Position numbers and translations under genes: made by a program
Notes under the pieces: generated by a model
Databases searched by the model: none
What the model was told of the DNA's origin: nothing
What the model saw: only the letters and a program-made list of their open reading frames with translations
Assembly: GCA_030425185.1 (NCBI GenBank)
Contig: JAUIAU010000002.1
Coordinates: forward strand, 114,404-178,403
Length of the DNA stretch: 64,000 bases
Source of the DNA: Alphaproteobacteria bacterium
GTDB lineage: Bacteria; Pseudomonadota; Alphaproteobacteria; Rhodobacterales; Rhodobacteraceae
Direction: 5' to 3'
In this document: positions 55,773 to 64,000 of the stretch, in pieces
How positions within the stretch are numbered: the stretch's first letter is position 1
Layout: each line of letters begins with the position of its first letter

Positions 55773-56699
55773 TCAGACCCCGAGGCACCAGCGCAGGATC
55801 GCCTTCTGCGCGTGCAGGCGGTTCTCGGCCTCGTCGAAGATCACCGAATGCGGCCCGTCCATCACCGCGCTTGTCGCCTCGTCGTCGCGATGCGCGGGCA
55901 GGCAGTGCATGAACAGCGCGTCGGGCTTCGCCTTCGACATCAGGTGCTCGTTGACCTGGTAGGGCCGCAACTGGTTGTGCCGCCGCTCGCGCGCGCTCTG
56001 CGGATCGTGCATCGATACCCAGGTGTCGGTGACCACCAGGTCCGCGCCCTCGACCGCCGCCCAGGGGTCGCGTTCGATGGTGACCGGGTGGCCCTTCGCC
56101 TGCGCCCACTCCAGCCACTCGCGCTCGGGGTCGAGCGTGGGCGGGCCTGTGAAGGTCAGGTCGAAGCCGAACTGCCCGGCGGCATGGGCGAAGCTGGCGA
56201 AGACGTTGTTGCCGTCGCCGGACCAGACCACCTTGCGCCCGGCGATCGGGCCGCGGTGCTCCTCGTAGGTCAGCACGTCCGCCATGATCTGGCAGGGGTG
56301 GGTGCGGTTGGTCAGCCCGTTGATGACCGGCACCGTGGCGTGTTCGGCCATCTCGAGCAGCGTCTGCTCCTCGAAGGTGCGGATCATGATCAGGTCGACG
56401 TAGCGCGACAGCACGCGCGCGGTGTCGGCGATGGTCTCGCCATGCCCGAGCTGCATGTCCGCGCCCGACAGCACCATGGTCTGGCCGCCCATCTGGCGCA
56501 CGCCCACGTCGAAGCTGACCCGGGTCCGGGTCGAAGGTTTCTCGAAGATCAGCGCCACCATGCGGCCCGCCAGCGGCTGGTCGGCATCGGGTGCCCCCTT
56601 CGGCTTGTCGCCGCGCGCCGCCTTCATCCCGGCGCCGAGGTCGAGCATGGCCCGCAACTCGGCGGGGTCCGTCTTGTGGATATCGAGGAAATGTCTCAT
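55773..56699 (-). CDS. argF: Ornithine carbamoyltransferase
   Basis: The 308-residue protein has the carbamoyl-phosphate motif STRTR (56-60), [18 protein letters not shown], and the ornithine-site HCLPAHR. It makes citrulline from ornithine and carbamoyl phosphate. ATG 56717 is possible but adds six residues not typical of the family. It is second in an operon with argD. carB, the source of carbamoyl phosphate, is at the other end of the window. Confidence 0.97.
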   Translation of the reverse strand: MRHFLDIHKTDPAELRAMLDLGAGMKAARGDKPKGAPDADQPLAGRMVALIFEKPSTRTRVSFDVGVRQMGGQTMVLSGADMQLGHGETIADTARVLSRYVDLIMIRTFEEQTLLEMAEHATVPVINGLTNRTHPCQIMADVLTYEEHRGPIAGRKVVWSGDGNNVFASFAHAAGQFGFDLTFTGPPTLDPEREWLEWAQAKGHPVTIERDPWAAVEGADLVVTDTWVSMHDPQSARERRHNQLRPYQVNEHLMSKAKPDALFMHCLPAHRDDEATSAVMDGPHSVIFDEAENRLHAQKAILRWCLGV

Positions 56700-56766
56700 C
56701 GCATCGTCTTTCGTCATGCGGGCACCGCGGCCAGCGGGCCGGCCGGCACCCCGATCGGGAGTGGGG

Positions 56767-57945
56767 TCAGGCGGCGGCGTCGAGGCGCGCCGCGGCGCGG
56801 TCGAGACGGGCGACCGCCTCGGCGATCTCGTCGTCGGTGATCGTCAGCGCGGGCAGCAGCCGCACCACGTTGTCGGCGGCCGGCACGGTCAGCACGGCCT
56901 CGGCGTAGCCTGCCTTCACGACATCGGCGTTCACCGCGCGGCACTTCAGCCCCAGCATCAGCCCCGAGCCGCGCACTGCCTCGAACACGTCCGGATGCGC
57001 CGCGACGAGGCCCTCCAGCCGCTGCCGCAGCAGCGCGGCCTTGCGGTTCACCTCGGCGAGGAAGGCCGGGTCGGCGACGATCGACATCACCGCGCCGCCC
57101 ACCGCGCAGGCCAGCGGGTTGCCGCCGTAGGTCGAGCCATGCGTGCCCGCCGTCATGCCGGAGGCCGCGCGCTCGGTCGCCAGCACAGCCCCCAGCGGGA
57201 AGCCGCCGCCGATGCCCTTGGCCACCATCATGATGTCGGGCGTGATGCCCGCCCATTCATGGGCAAACAGCTTGCCCGTCCGGCCCATCCCGCACTGCAC
57301 CTCGTCGAGGATCAGCAGCGTGCCGGTCGCGTCGCACAGATCGCGCAGCCCCTTCAGGCAGACATCGGGCAGCGGGCGGATGCCGCCTTCGCCCTGCACC
57401 GGCTCGACGAGGATCGCCGCCGTGGTCTCGGTGACCGCGGCCTTCAGCGCCTCGTGATCGCCGAAGGGCAGGTGCCGGAAGCCCGGCAGCAGCGGGCCGA
57501 AGCCCTTGGTCATCTTCTCGGACCCCGCCGCGGCGATGCCCGCCGACGAGCGGCCGTGGAACGAGCCCTCGAAAGTGATGATCTCGACCCGCTCCGGCTG
57601 GCCCTGCTCGTACCAGAACTTGCGCGCCATCTTGACGGCCAGTTCGCAGGACTCGGTGCCCGAGTTGGTGAAGAACACCGTGTCGGCGAAGGTCGCCTCG
57701 ACCAGCGCATCGGCCAGCGCCTGCTGCGCCGGGATCTGGTAGAGGTTCGACACGTGCCACAACGCCTGCGCCTGCTCGGTCAGGGCCGCGACCAGCGCCG
57801 GGTGCGCATGGCCGAGCGCGTTCACCGCGATGCCCGCGCCGAGGTCGAGATAGCGTCGCCCGTCCGCCTCGATCAGCCATGACCCCTCGCCCTTCACGAA
57901 GGTCAGGGGGGCGCGATTGTAGGTCGGCAGGATACTCGGGATCAT
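56767..57945 (-). CDS. argD: Acetylornithine/succinyldiaminopimelate aminotransferase
   Basis: The 392-residue class III PLP aminotransferase has [53 protein letters not shown] and the PLP-lysine segment [15 protein letters not shown]. It converts N-acetylglutamate semialdehyde to N-acetylornithine. GAGGAGCAG precedes the ATG. It is first in the argD-argF operon; the intergenic gap of 67 bases holds no terminator. Confidence 0.96.
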   Translation of the reverse strand: MIPSILPTYNRAPLTFVKGEGSWLIEADGRRYLDLGAGIAVNALGHAHPALVAALTEQAQALWHVSNLYQIPAQQALADALVEATFADTVFFTNSGTESCELAVKMARKFWYEQGQPERVEIITFEGSFHGRSSAGIAAAGSEKMTKGFGPLLPGFRHLPFGDHEALKAAVTETTAAILVEPVQGEGGIRPLPDVCLKGLRDLCDATGTLLILDEVQCGMGRTGKLFAHEWAGITPDIMMVAKGIGGGFPLGAVLATERAASGMTAGTHGSTYGGNPLACAVGGAVMSIVADPAFLAEVNRKAALLRQRLEGLVAAHPDVFEAVRGSGLMLGLKCRAVNADVVKAGYAEAVLTVPAADNVVRLLPALTITDDEIAEAVARLDRAAARLDAAA

Positions 57946-58294
57946 GGACTGCTCCTCGGCAGGGTAAGGCCCTTGAGTGCCTCGCGGCAGGGCGGCTGTC
58001 AATTTGCTTGGGGCGGAAGCGAAGCGCCCGGACATGCGGGCAGGCGAAACGGCGCGGCTCAGCCGCGGCGTCGGTCCTCTCGGACAAGCCCCCGAAGGGC
58101 GGACTGGCAAAGCTGTGCCATCTGGGCAGCTTTCCTGCGCTCGGTTTCCGGGCACAGCGGATACAGCAAGGGCGGGCGGCTGTCCATCGGTGCGCCTTCG
58201 CGGCCACTGAATGTCATATTTCCGCCGGAATGCTGCCGCCGACCGCGAAATATGGTAGGCTTCTTTTGAAACAGACGCATCGATGGGGACCCGT
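57946..58294. other. 349-bp divergent intergenic region argD / membrane protein
   Basis: No convincing gene: the open frames lack family-like sequence and composition. It holds the argD promoter candidate and an inverted repeat, CATATTTC (58215-58222) with GAAATATG (58247-58254), 40 bases before the membrane protein ATG. Confidence 0.55.
57974..58002 (-). promoter_or_regulatory. Weak candidate argD promoter
   Basis: On the reverse strand a perfect TTGACA is followed after 17 bases by CACTCA, which is a poor -10. The transcription start would be about 20 bases before the ATG. Confidence 0.3.
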
Positions 58295-58873
58295 ATGCGC
58301 TGGACCTGGATCGGACACCTGATGGCGGCCGAGGCGCTCGCCTTCACGGGCGTGGCGCTCTCGCTGGCCTGGGCCGCGCACGGCCTGCTGCCGAACACGG
58401 TTGCCGTGGTCGGCGCCGGTTTCTGGGAGGGGCTGTGCCTCGGCTCGGCGCAGGCGCTCGTGCTGGCGCGGCTGGGCGTGCGCCCGCTGCCCTGGGCCAT
58501 CTCGACGGTGCTGATCGCGGTCTTCGGCTACGCGGCGGGGCTGATCGCCCACAATACAGGCTCGCTGCCCAATGCCCCCGGCATCTGGATGGTGCTGGTC
58601 TATGCCGCGGCCCTCGGGGGGCTCTACGGCCTCTTCATGGGCACGGTGCAGAGCATGGTGGCGCGCGGCGCGGTGGACCGCATTGCGTGGATCGGACGCA
58701 CCGCCATCGGCTGGGCCTTCGCAATGCCGGTGATCTTCTTCGGCTCGTCTCTGGTGTCGCTGGCCACCGACATGGGCACCATCGCCCTGACCGGGGCGGT
58801 GACCGGGGCGATTGCCGGGCTTCTGATCGCCCGCGCCACGGCCCCCGCGCTGCCGGACCTCGCCGAGGCCTGA
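58295..58873 (+). CDS. Six-helix membrane protein, unknown
   Basis: The 192-residue protein has about five to six helices, with Gly/Ala-rich segments ([85 protein letters not shown]). Two similar halves (GxxxGxxxAxVxxR, then W) hint at an internal repeat. GGGGAC sets the start at 58295; ATG 58283 is an alternative. The family is unknown. It is tail to tail with the hydroxylase gene. Confidence 0.8.
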   Translation: MRWTWIGHLMAAEALAFTGVALSLAWAAHGLLPNTVAVVGAGFWEGLCLGSAQALVLARLGVRPLPWAISTVLIAVFGYAAGLIAHNTGSLPNAPGIWMVLVYAAALGGLYGLFMGTVQSMVARGAVDRIAWIGRTAIGWAFAMPVIFFGSSLVSLATDMGTIALTGAVTGAIAGLLIARATAPALPDLAEA

Positions 58874-58883
58874 GCGCGGCGCG

Positions 58884-59540
58884 CTACTCCGCCCACATCC
58901 GCAACAGGTTCGACCGGCTGCGCGACAGCCGCGCCAGTTGCTCGGCATCGCCGTTCCCGGCCTGTTCGTGCGCGATCGCGCGGTCGAGATCGGTCAGGAT
59001 CGCGCGCGCCTGCGGATCGCGCACCCGGCTGGTGATCCAGCCGACGATCGCCAGCCGCAAGCCGTCGGTGACCGGGGCAACCCGGTGCAGCGTGTCGGAG
59101 GGGTAGAGGATCATGCCGCCCGCGTCCGGCTTGAAGGCCCGGTCCTCGATCCCGTCCCCCACGATCAGCTCGCCGCCGGTGTAGGCGTCCGGCGGCGTCA
59201 GGCAGAGCGTGAAGGACAGATCGGTGCGCGCCCCGTCCATGATCGCGTCATCGACGTGGAACCCGTAGGACTGCCCGCCCGCGTAGCGCGAGACCAGCAT
59301 CCGCGCGATCCCCTTCGGACGCGCGACCGACTGCACCTCGGGATGCGCGCCCACGACCTGCGCCACCTTGCGCAGCACCGCGTCGCGCGCGGGGCCGGGG
59401 GCGGCCTGGGCGTTGTTCTTCACGCCGCGCGCCAGCGCCCCGGCGGTGCGGGCGCCATCCTCGAAGGACAGCGCCGCCGCGGCCTCGGACAGGGCCTCCA
59501 GTTCGGGACCGGAGAGCACGCCGGGGATCATCACCATCAT
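58884..59540 (-). CDS. Fe(II)/2-oxoglutarate PKHD-type hydroxylase (PiuC/YbiX)
   Basis: The 218-residue dioxygenase has iron ligands H95-x-D97 (YGFHVDDAIMDG) and H152 (YPSDTLHRV) and the 2-oxoglutarate Arg region, with RYAGGQSYG and ELIVGDGIEDR typical of PiuC. These genes sit beside siderophore receptors and respond to iron. It is second in a two-gene operon, 5 bases after the first gene. Confidence 0.94.
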   Translation of the reverse strand: MMVMIPGVLSGPELEALSEAAAALSFEDGARTAGALARGVKNNAQAAPGPARDAVLRKVAQVVGAHPEVQSVARPKGIARMLVSRYAGGQSYGFHVDDAIMDGARTDLSFTLCLTPPDAYTGGELIVGDGIEDRAFKPDAGGMILYPSDTLHRVAPVTDGLRLAIVGWITSRVRDPQARAILTDLDRAIAHEQAGNGDAEQLARLSRSRSNLLRMWAE

Positions 59541-59545
59541 CGTGG

Positions 59546-60325
59546 TCAGCCCAGGCGCAGGGCCGCGATCTCGACCCGCGCCGCGAGGCCGAGCAGCACC
59601 GACGGGTCCGCGCCGGGCACCGCCGTCGCCGTCAGCGCCGGGAACAGGGCGTCGGCCGGCGCGAAGGCCTGCAGGGCAGCCGCGCCCGCGCCCGCCACGG
59701 CGGCGTCGTCGCTGGCCGCCAGCCGCTCGGTCCAGGCCCGTGCGGTCCGGGTGAAGCCCCAGGCGTCGCGGTACTCGATGTCGAGCACCACCGTGCCGTC
59801 CTGTACACCGCCCTCGTAGTCGGCGGCGGCCACCCGCAGCAGCGCCTGGATGGCGGCCATCTGGTCGGCGGCGGGGGCGGCGGCGGCAATCGCCGCGCAG
59901 CCGTCCAGCACCGCGCGCCCGGCCTCCAGCGCCGGGGCGGCGTTGCCCGCCTCCAGCGCGGCGGCGAAGGCGGCCGAGGTCGGCGCGAAGCCGACACCGT
60001 CAAGCACCTCCAGCGCCTCGGCCACGTCGTCGTAGAAGGCGTGGTGCGAGCTTTGCACGTGCTCCTGCGCCAGCGCGACGTTGCCCTCCTCCAGCAGGGC
60101 GACCGCGATGCGATGCGTCGCCTCGTAGAGCCCGACATGGGTCAGCGCCTCGATCCTCGGGTCGAGCCCGGCCATCGCGGCCCCTTCGCCGCCCTCGCCC
60201 CCTTCACCGGCTTCCTGGCCGAAGGCGGCAAGCGCCGTGCCGGACAGGCCGAGCGCGGCCAGCGAGGTGGTCATCATCTGCCGGCGCGGCAGCACGAGGC
60301 GGGGGGATCGGGGCGAGGAGGTCAT
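59546..60325 (-). CDS. Exported helical protein beside PiuC, unknown
   Basis: The 259-residue protein starts with a Tat-like or Sec signal (VLPRRQMMTTSLAALGLSGTALAAFG) and then a Gly/Glu linker (EAGEGGEGGEGAA). The mature part is Ala-rich and helical, with THVGLYEATHRIAVALLEEGNVALAQEHVQSSHHAFYDDVAEAL. Several His, Glu and Asp could bind metal. I do not recognise the family. The operon with PiuC and an upstream palindrome suggests an iron link; that is inference. Confidence 0.8.
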   Translation of the reverse strand: MTSSPRSPRLVLPRRQMMTTSLAALGLSGTALAAFGQEAGEGGEGGEGAAMAGLDPRIEALTHVGLYEATHRIAVALLEEGNVALAQEHVQSSHHAFYDDVAEALEVLDGVGFAPTSAAFAAALEAGNAAPALEAGRAVLDGCAAIAAAAPAADQMAAIQALLRVAAADYEGGVQDGTVVLDIEYRDAWGFTRTARAWTERLAASDDAAVAGAGAAALQAFAPADALFPALTATAVPGADPSVLLGLAARVEIAALRLG

Positions 60326-60345
60326 TCCGGGGGGGCTCCTGATTT

Positions 60346-60362
60346 CTGACTGTTTAAGTCGG
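60346..60362. promoter_or_regulatory. Near-palindrome upstream of the PiuC operon
   Basis: CTGACT-N5-AGTCGG is a 17-bp inverted repeat with one mismatch, 21 bases before the first ATG of the operon. It may be an iron-responsive operator (IscR/iron-rhodo type or other). The identity is a guess. Confidence 0.4.
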
Positions 60363-60457
60363 GTATCAGCCTACCCCGGAGCCTGTCAAGTCACACCCCT
60401 TTTCACCCCCCCCGGGTTCCGCTATCTCCCCGTCTGATCCTCAGCCAGCAGGCCGCA

Positions 60458-62256
<1,799 letters not shown>

Positions 62257-62257
<1 letters not shown>

Positions 62258-62282
62258 GCGGGGCAGGGCCCACCGCCCCGCC
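62257..62282 (+). terminator. GC hairpin after lepA
   Basis: GGCGGGGC (62257-62264) pairs with GCCCCGCC (62275-62282) around 10 bases, beginning at the last base of the stop codon. There is no T-run, so it may be a weak terminator. Confidence 0.5.
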
Positions 62283-62285
62283 CCC

Positions 62286-62422
62286 GGTAGGGTGCGTGCT
62301 CGCACGCACCATCCCTATCCCAACGCACTGATATTCAATCCGGTTTTCGGCATCGCCCCGCCCATCGCCCCCGGCGATGGGCCGCGCCCGACTCGCCCCC
62401 GGGGCGGGTGCGGATCAAGCCG
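62286..62422. repeat. 137-bp direct repeat, copy 1
   Basis: The unit contains GGTGCGTGC-TC-GCACGCACC (62291-62310), ATATTCAATCCGGTT, a 10+3+10 hairpin GCCCATCGCC-CCC-GGCGATGGGC (62360-62382), and a GCCCCC/GGGGCG palindrome. It repeats at an exact offset of 137 bases. It is not a CRISPR unit, because it is too long and lacks variable spacers. Confidence 0.9.
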
Positions 62423-62559
62423 GGTAGGGTGCGTGCTCGCACGCACCGCCTTTGTTCCAGCACGCTGATATTCAATCCGGTTCTTGGTATCGCCCCGCCC
62501 ATCGCCCCCGGCGATGGGCCGCGCCCGACCCGCCCCCAGGGCGGGCGCGGCCCGCTAAC
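62423..62559. repeat. 137-bp direct repeat, copy 2
   Basis: The same palindromes recur at 62428-62447 and 62497-62519, with a few base changes, such as TTCTTGGT for TTTTCGGC and ACCCGCCCCCAGG for ACTCGCCCCCGGG. It ends where GC content falls sharply into the AT-richer segment. Confidence 0.9.
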
Positions 62560-62714
62560 AATGCGCTGCACACTTCACTAGGATCATCGGGATATAGTCT
62601 GCGAGTGTACCGTGAGTTGTCCCGTTTAGGGCAAACGCATTGGATGCATAGTCTGACTTGGAATGCCGTACGACATTTGATGATCAAGGTGTGCATGTCT
62701 GTAATTGTTTCTTA

Positions 62715-62742
62715 TTGACAGAACTTGTCTTGATTCTACTCT
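62715..62742 (+). promoter_or_regulatory. Candidate promoter of the trypsin-like gene
   Basis: A perfect TTGACA (62715-62720), 16 bases, then TACTCT. It ends 16 bases before the GTG start, in strongly AT-rich DNA (62690-62760). Confidence 0.4.
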
Positions 62743-62757
62743 GTTTAAACAGATCGA

Positions 62758-63546
62758 GTGATTTGGATAGTAGGGGTTGAAGGGGTTCCTGATTTGAAAA
62801 TACCTCCGCTGCTTCATGATCGATATTCAATATCCGTAAGGTTCAACGGTGTTTTCTATCCTCCTAACTCCGTCTTATTTTCTGCTTTACACTGTGTGGC
62901 TCCGCTGTATGTCCTAAATTCAGGGTATCCTGAGTATCCGGTTTCTGGTTTGGGTTCGTTGCTCAAGGTCTGCCAGAATGATCGCTATTTCGCCATTTTC
63001 TCAAGGCATCAAGTCCAATCGCGGGACCCAAGGGAAGTTACACTTGAGACCGTTCGGGCGGGCCATTGGGTCACAGGCCATAGGCTTGTCCATGACATCT
63101 ATTCTTCTGAAGACCCGCGGTCATCGGATCTCTGCATTGTAGAATTCACGGATCTGGTTGCGGAAGGAAAGCTTTCGAAGTCAGGTTGGCTACAGTTGGC
63201 AAGAGACTACAAATTCGAAGAATTTCTTGGTTGCATTATCCTTGGCTACCCGTCTGATGAGAATAGAGTTTATGAATGCGCAGATGAGATTCGTCAGAGG
63301 TGCATTGCGGCGCAGGATGACCTTCTTTCATCGAGGGCATTGGGATTGCACACTGTAGTTCTCGATCAAGAGCTTCAGTGTGATCCTGACGGACTTAGCG
63401 GAGGAGCGGTGTTCTTTCTGGTGCGCAAAGATTCTGAGGTTTGGTTGATTCCGGGGGGTACCATAATTAGTGGAAATAGGATGCGGATGAACTTTGTTCA
63501 TGCCCGCGAGTATCAGGCTTATATAGATTTTTCGCCTGAGGGCTGA
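62758..63546 (+). CDS. Predicted cytoplasmic trypsin-like serine protease, AT-rich gene
   Basis: The 262-residue protein, read from GTG 62758, has a trypsin-like triad pattern: H45 in SALHC, D124 in SSDLCIVEF, and S214 in DGLSGG. The order and spacing fit the S1 fold. No signal peptide or membrane helix is visible, unlike secreted trypsins or DegP. The GTG start is not certain; no ATG is in frame near the N-terminus and the ribosome-binding site is weak. Base composition and codon use (many A/T third positions) differ sharply from the surroundings, pointing to recent transfer. No partner gene is adjacent. A bioinformatic match to a named family is not available to me. Confidence 0.75.
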   Translation: MIWIVGVEGVPDLKIPPLLHDRYSISVRFNGVFYPPNSVLFSALHCVAPLYVLNSGYPEYPVSGLGSLLKVCQNDRYFAIFSRHQVQSRDPREVTLETVRAGHWVTGHRLVHDIYSSEDPRSSDLCIVEFTDLVAEGKLSKSGWLQLARDYKFEEFLGCIILGYPSDENRVYECADEIRQRCIAAQDDLLSSRALGLHTVVLDQELQCDPDGLSGGAVFFLVRKDSEVWLIPGGTIISGNRMRMNFVHAREYQAYIDFSPEG

Positions 63547-63559
63547 CACTGCCATCCCC

Positions 63560-63573
63560 TTGACCCACATCAA
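63560..63573. promoter_or_regulatory. FNR-type box upstream of the small membrane protein
   Basis: TTGACCCACATCAA fits TTGAY-N4-RTCAA exactly. TATATG (63594-63599) downstream could be the -10; the box centre would then be near -40, typical of class II FNR activation. Confidence 0.8.
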
Positions 63574-63634
63574 GGCCCGTCCCCCCAAACCCGTATATGC
63601 CATGCAGCGAAACGCGCCTGACCGGAGAGTCGTC

Positions 63635-63832
63635 ATGCTTCGCCTTGCATCCATCCTGTTTTCCCTCGTCGGCACCGCGCTCGTCGGCACCGCTCTCGCC
63701 GGCATCCTCGTGACCGGGGCTCTGACGGCCGGGTACGTCACGATCGAGGCGATCCTCGTCGCCGCCGCCGCCGGGGCCGCTCTGGCCGTTCCGGTCTCGC
63801 TCGGCGTCGCGTGGCGGCTCACGCACGCCTGA
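63635..63832 (+). CDS. Small two-helix membrane protein, FNR-linked
   Basis: The 65-residue protein has two hydrophobic helices (MLRLASILFSLVGTALVGTALAGILV; IEAILVAAAAGAALAVPVSLGVAWRL). CGGAGAG precedes the ATG. I recall similar small Rhodobacterales proteins carrying the label CTP synthetase in databases, though no such domain is present. The upstream FNR box suggests low-oxygen expression. The role is unknown. Confidence 0.75.
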   Translation: MLRLASILFSLVGTALVGTALAGILVTGALTAGYVTIEAILVAAAAGAALAVPVSLGVAWRLTHA

Positions 63833-64000
63833 AGAAATCCCCGACGCACCGCGCGGTCGCACCGACGTCATACCCCGCCTTATTCGTCCAAAACGGCGGG
63901 AAAGGTTGCGTGCGCCTGAAAGCGCTTTAGATTCAAGCTGCTACACTGAAATCCGCAGTAGCTACGGACGCACGCATAGGTGAAAATCTACAGCCGGTCA
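63833..64000. other. Window end without a recognised gene
   Basis: The last 168 bases hold no gene I can support. An AT-richer stretch from 63921 (GCGCTTTAGATTCAAG) may be the promoter of a gene beyond the edge. Confidence 0.5.

Noticed and set aside
57879..58322. Open frames in the argD upstream region
   Set aside because: Translations overlap the argD N-terminus or lack any hydrophobic or domain pattern; the region is better explained as regulatory.
62286..62559. Possible CRISPR array
   Set aside because: There are only two long units of 137 bp with no unique spacers and no cas gene.
62335..62696. Short frames within the 137-bp repeats
   Set aside because: They translate palindromic GC-rich repeat DNA. 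The similarity of two of them merely reflects the repeat.

Overview
This window is high-GC DNA from an alphaproteobacterium of the order Rhodobacterales (Paracoccaceae/Roseobacteraceae type). The evidence is the set of lineage-typical genes: gcrA, a single rpoH, EI24, DUF1467, DUF6476, DUF6455 and a DUF2161 protein. It also carries anaerobic bacteriochlorophyll genes (bchE, bchJ) whose promoter has PpsR-type and FNR-type sites, so the organism is probably phototrophic or descends from phototrophs. No rRNA, tRNA, CRISPR array, transposase or integrase was seen.

Layout. 1-8.7 kb: the 5' part of carB (cut by the window edge), an SMR efflux protein, a Flp-pilin-like peptide, bchE-bchJ, and then cfa and aspS, which are divergent. 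8.7-18.2 kb: a DUF1800/DUF1501 pair, GNAT, a response regulator, methylmalonyl-CoA epimerase, EI24, a nitroreductase, a histone-deacetylase-like amidohydrolase, an M48 lipoprotein and a second pilin-like peptide. 18.2-19.4 kb: three consecutive DUF6455 genes, each with its own FNR-type box. 19.4-31.8 kb: rimO, a TetR regulator with palindromic operators facing two membrane proteins, AsmA, gcrA, an ABC-2 permease, a LMW phosphatase and a class III sirtuin facing each other, an RluA/RluD-type pseudouridine synthase and rpoH. 31.8-46 kb: an oxidoreductase, an ion channel with an unusual filter, GST/DoxX, M3 oligopeptidase, a predicted outer-membrane beta-barrel, a DNA exonuclease-hydrolase-ligase operon, an HpcH-type aldolase, and an XRE-cupin/GNAT/YdcZ operon behind a 33-bp palindrome. 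46-62.3 kb: copper chaperone, rpmB, meaB, hrpB, argF-argD, a putative iron-linked PiuC operon and lepA.

62.3-63.6 kb is accessory: two 137-bp direct repeats, then a clearly AT-richer segment with one gene that looks like a cytoplasmic trypsin-like protease. The window closes with another small FNR-boxed membrane protein.

The main biological theme is low-oxygen control. Five FNR-type boxes precede bchE, the three DUF6455 genes and the last small membrane protein. The DUF6455 trio, with a strictly aligned C46/C49/C55 motif, is the best candidate for an undescribed system. The orphan trypsin-like gene beside the repeats is the second. All functional statements rest on reading translated sequences and remembered family features; no database search was run.
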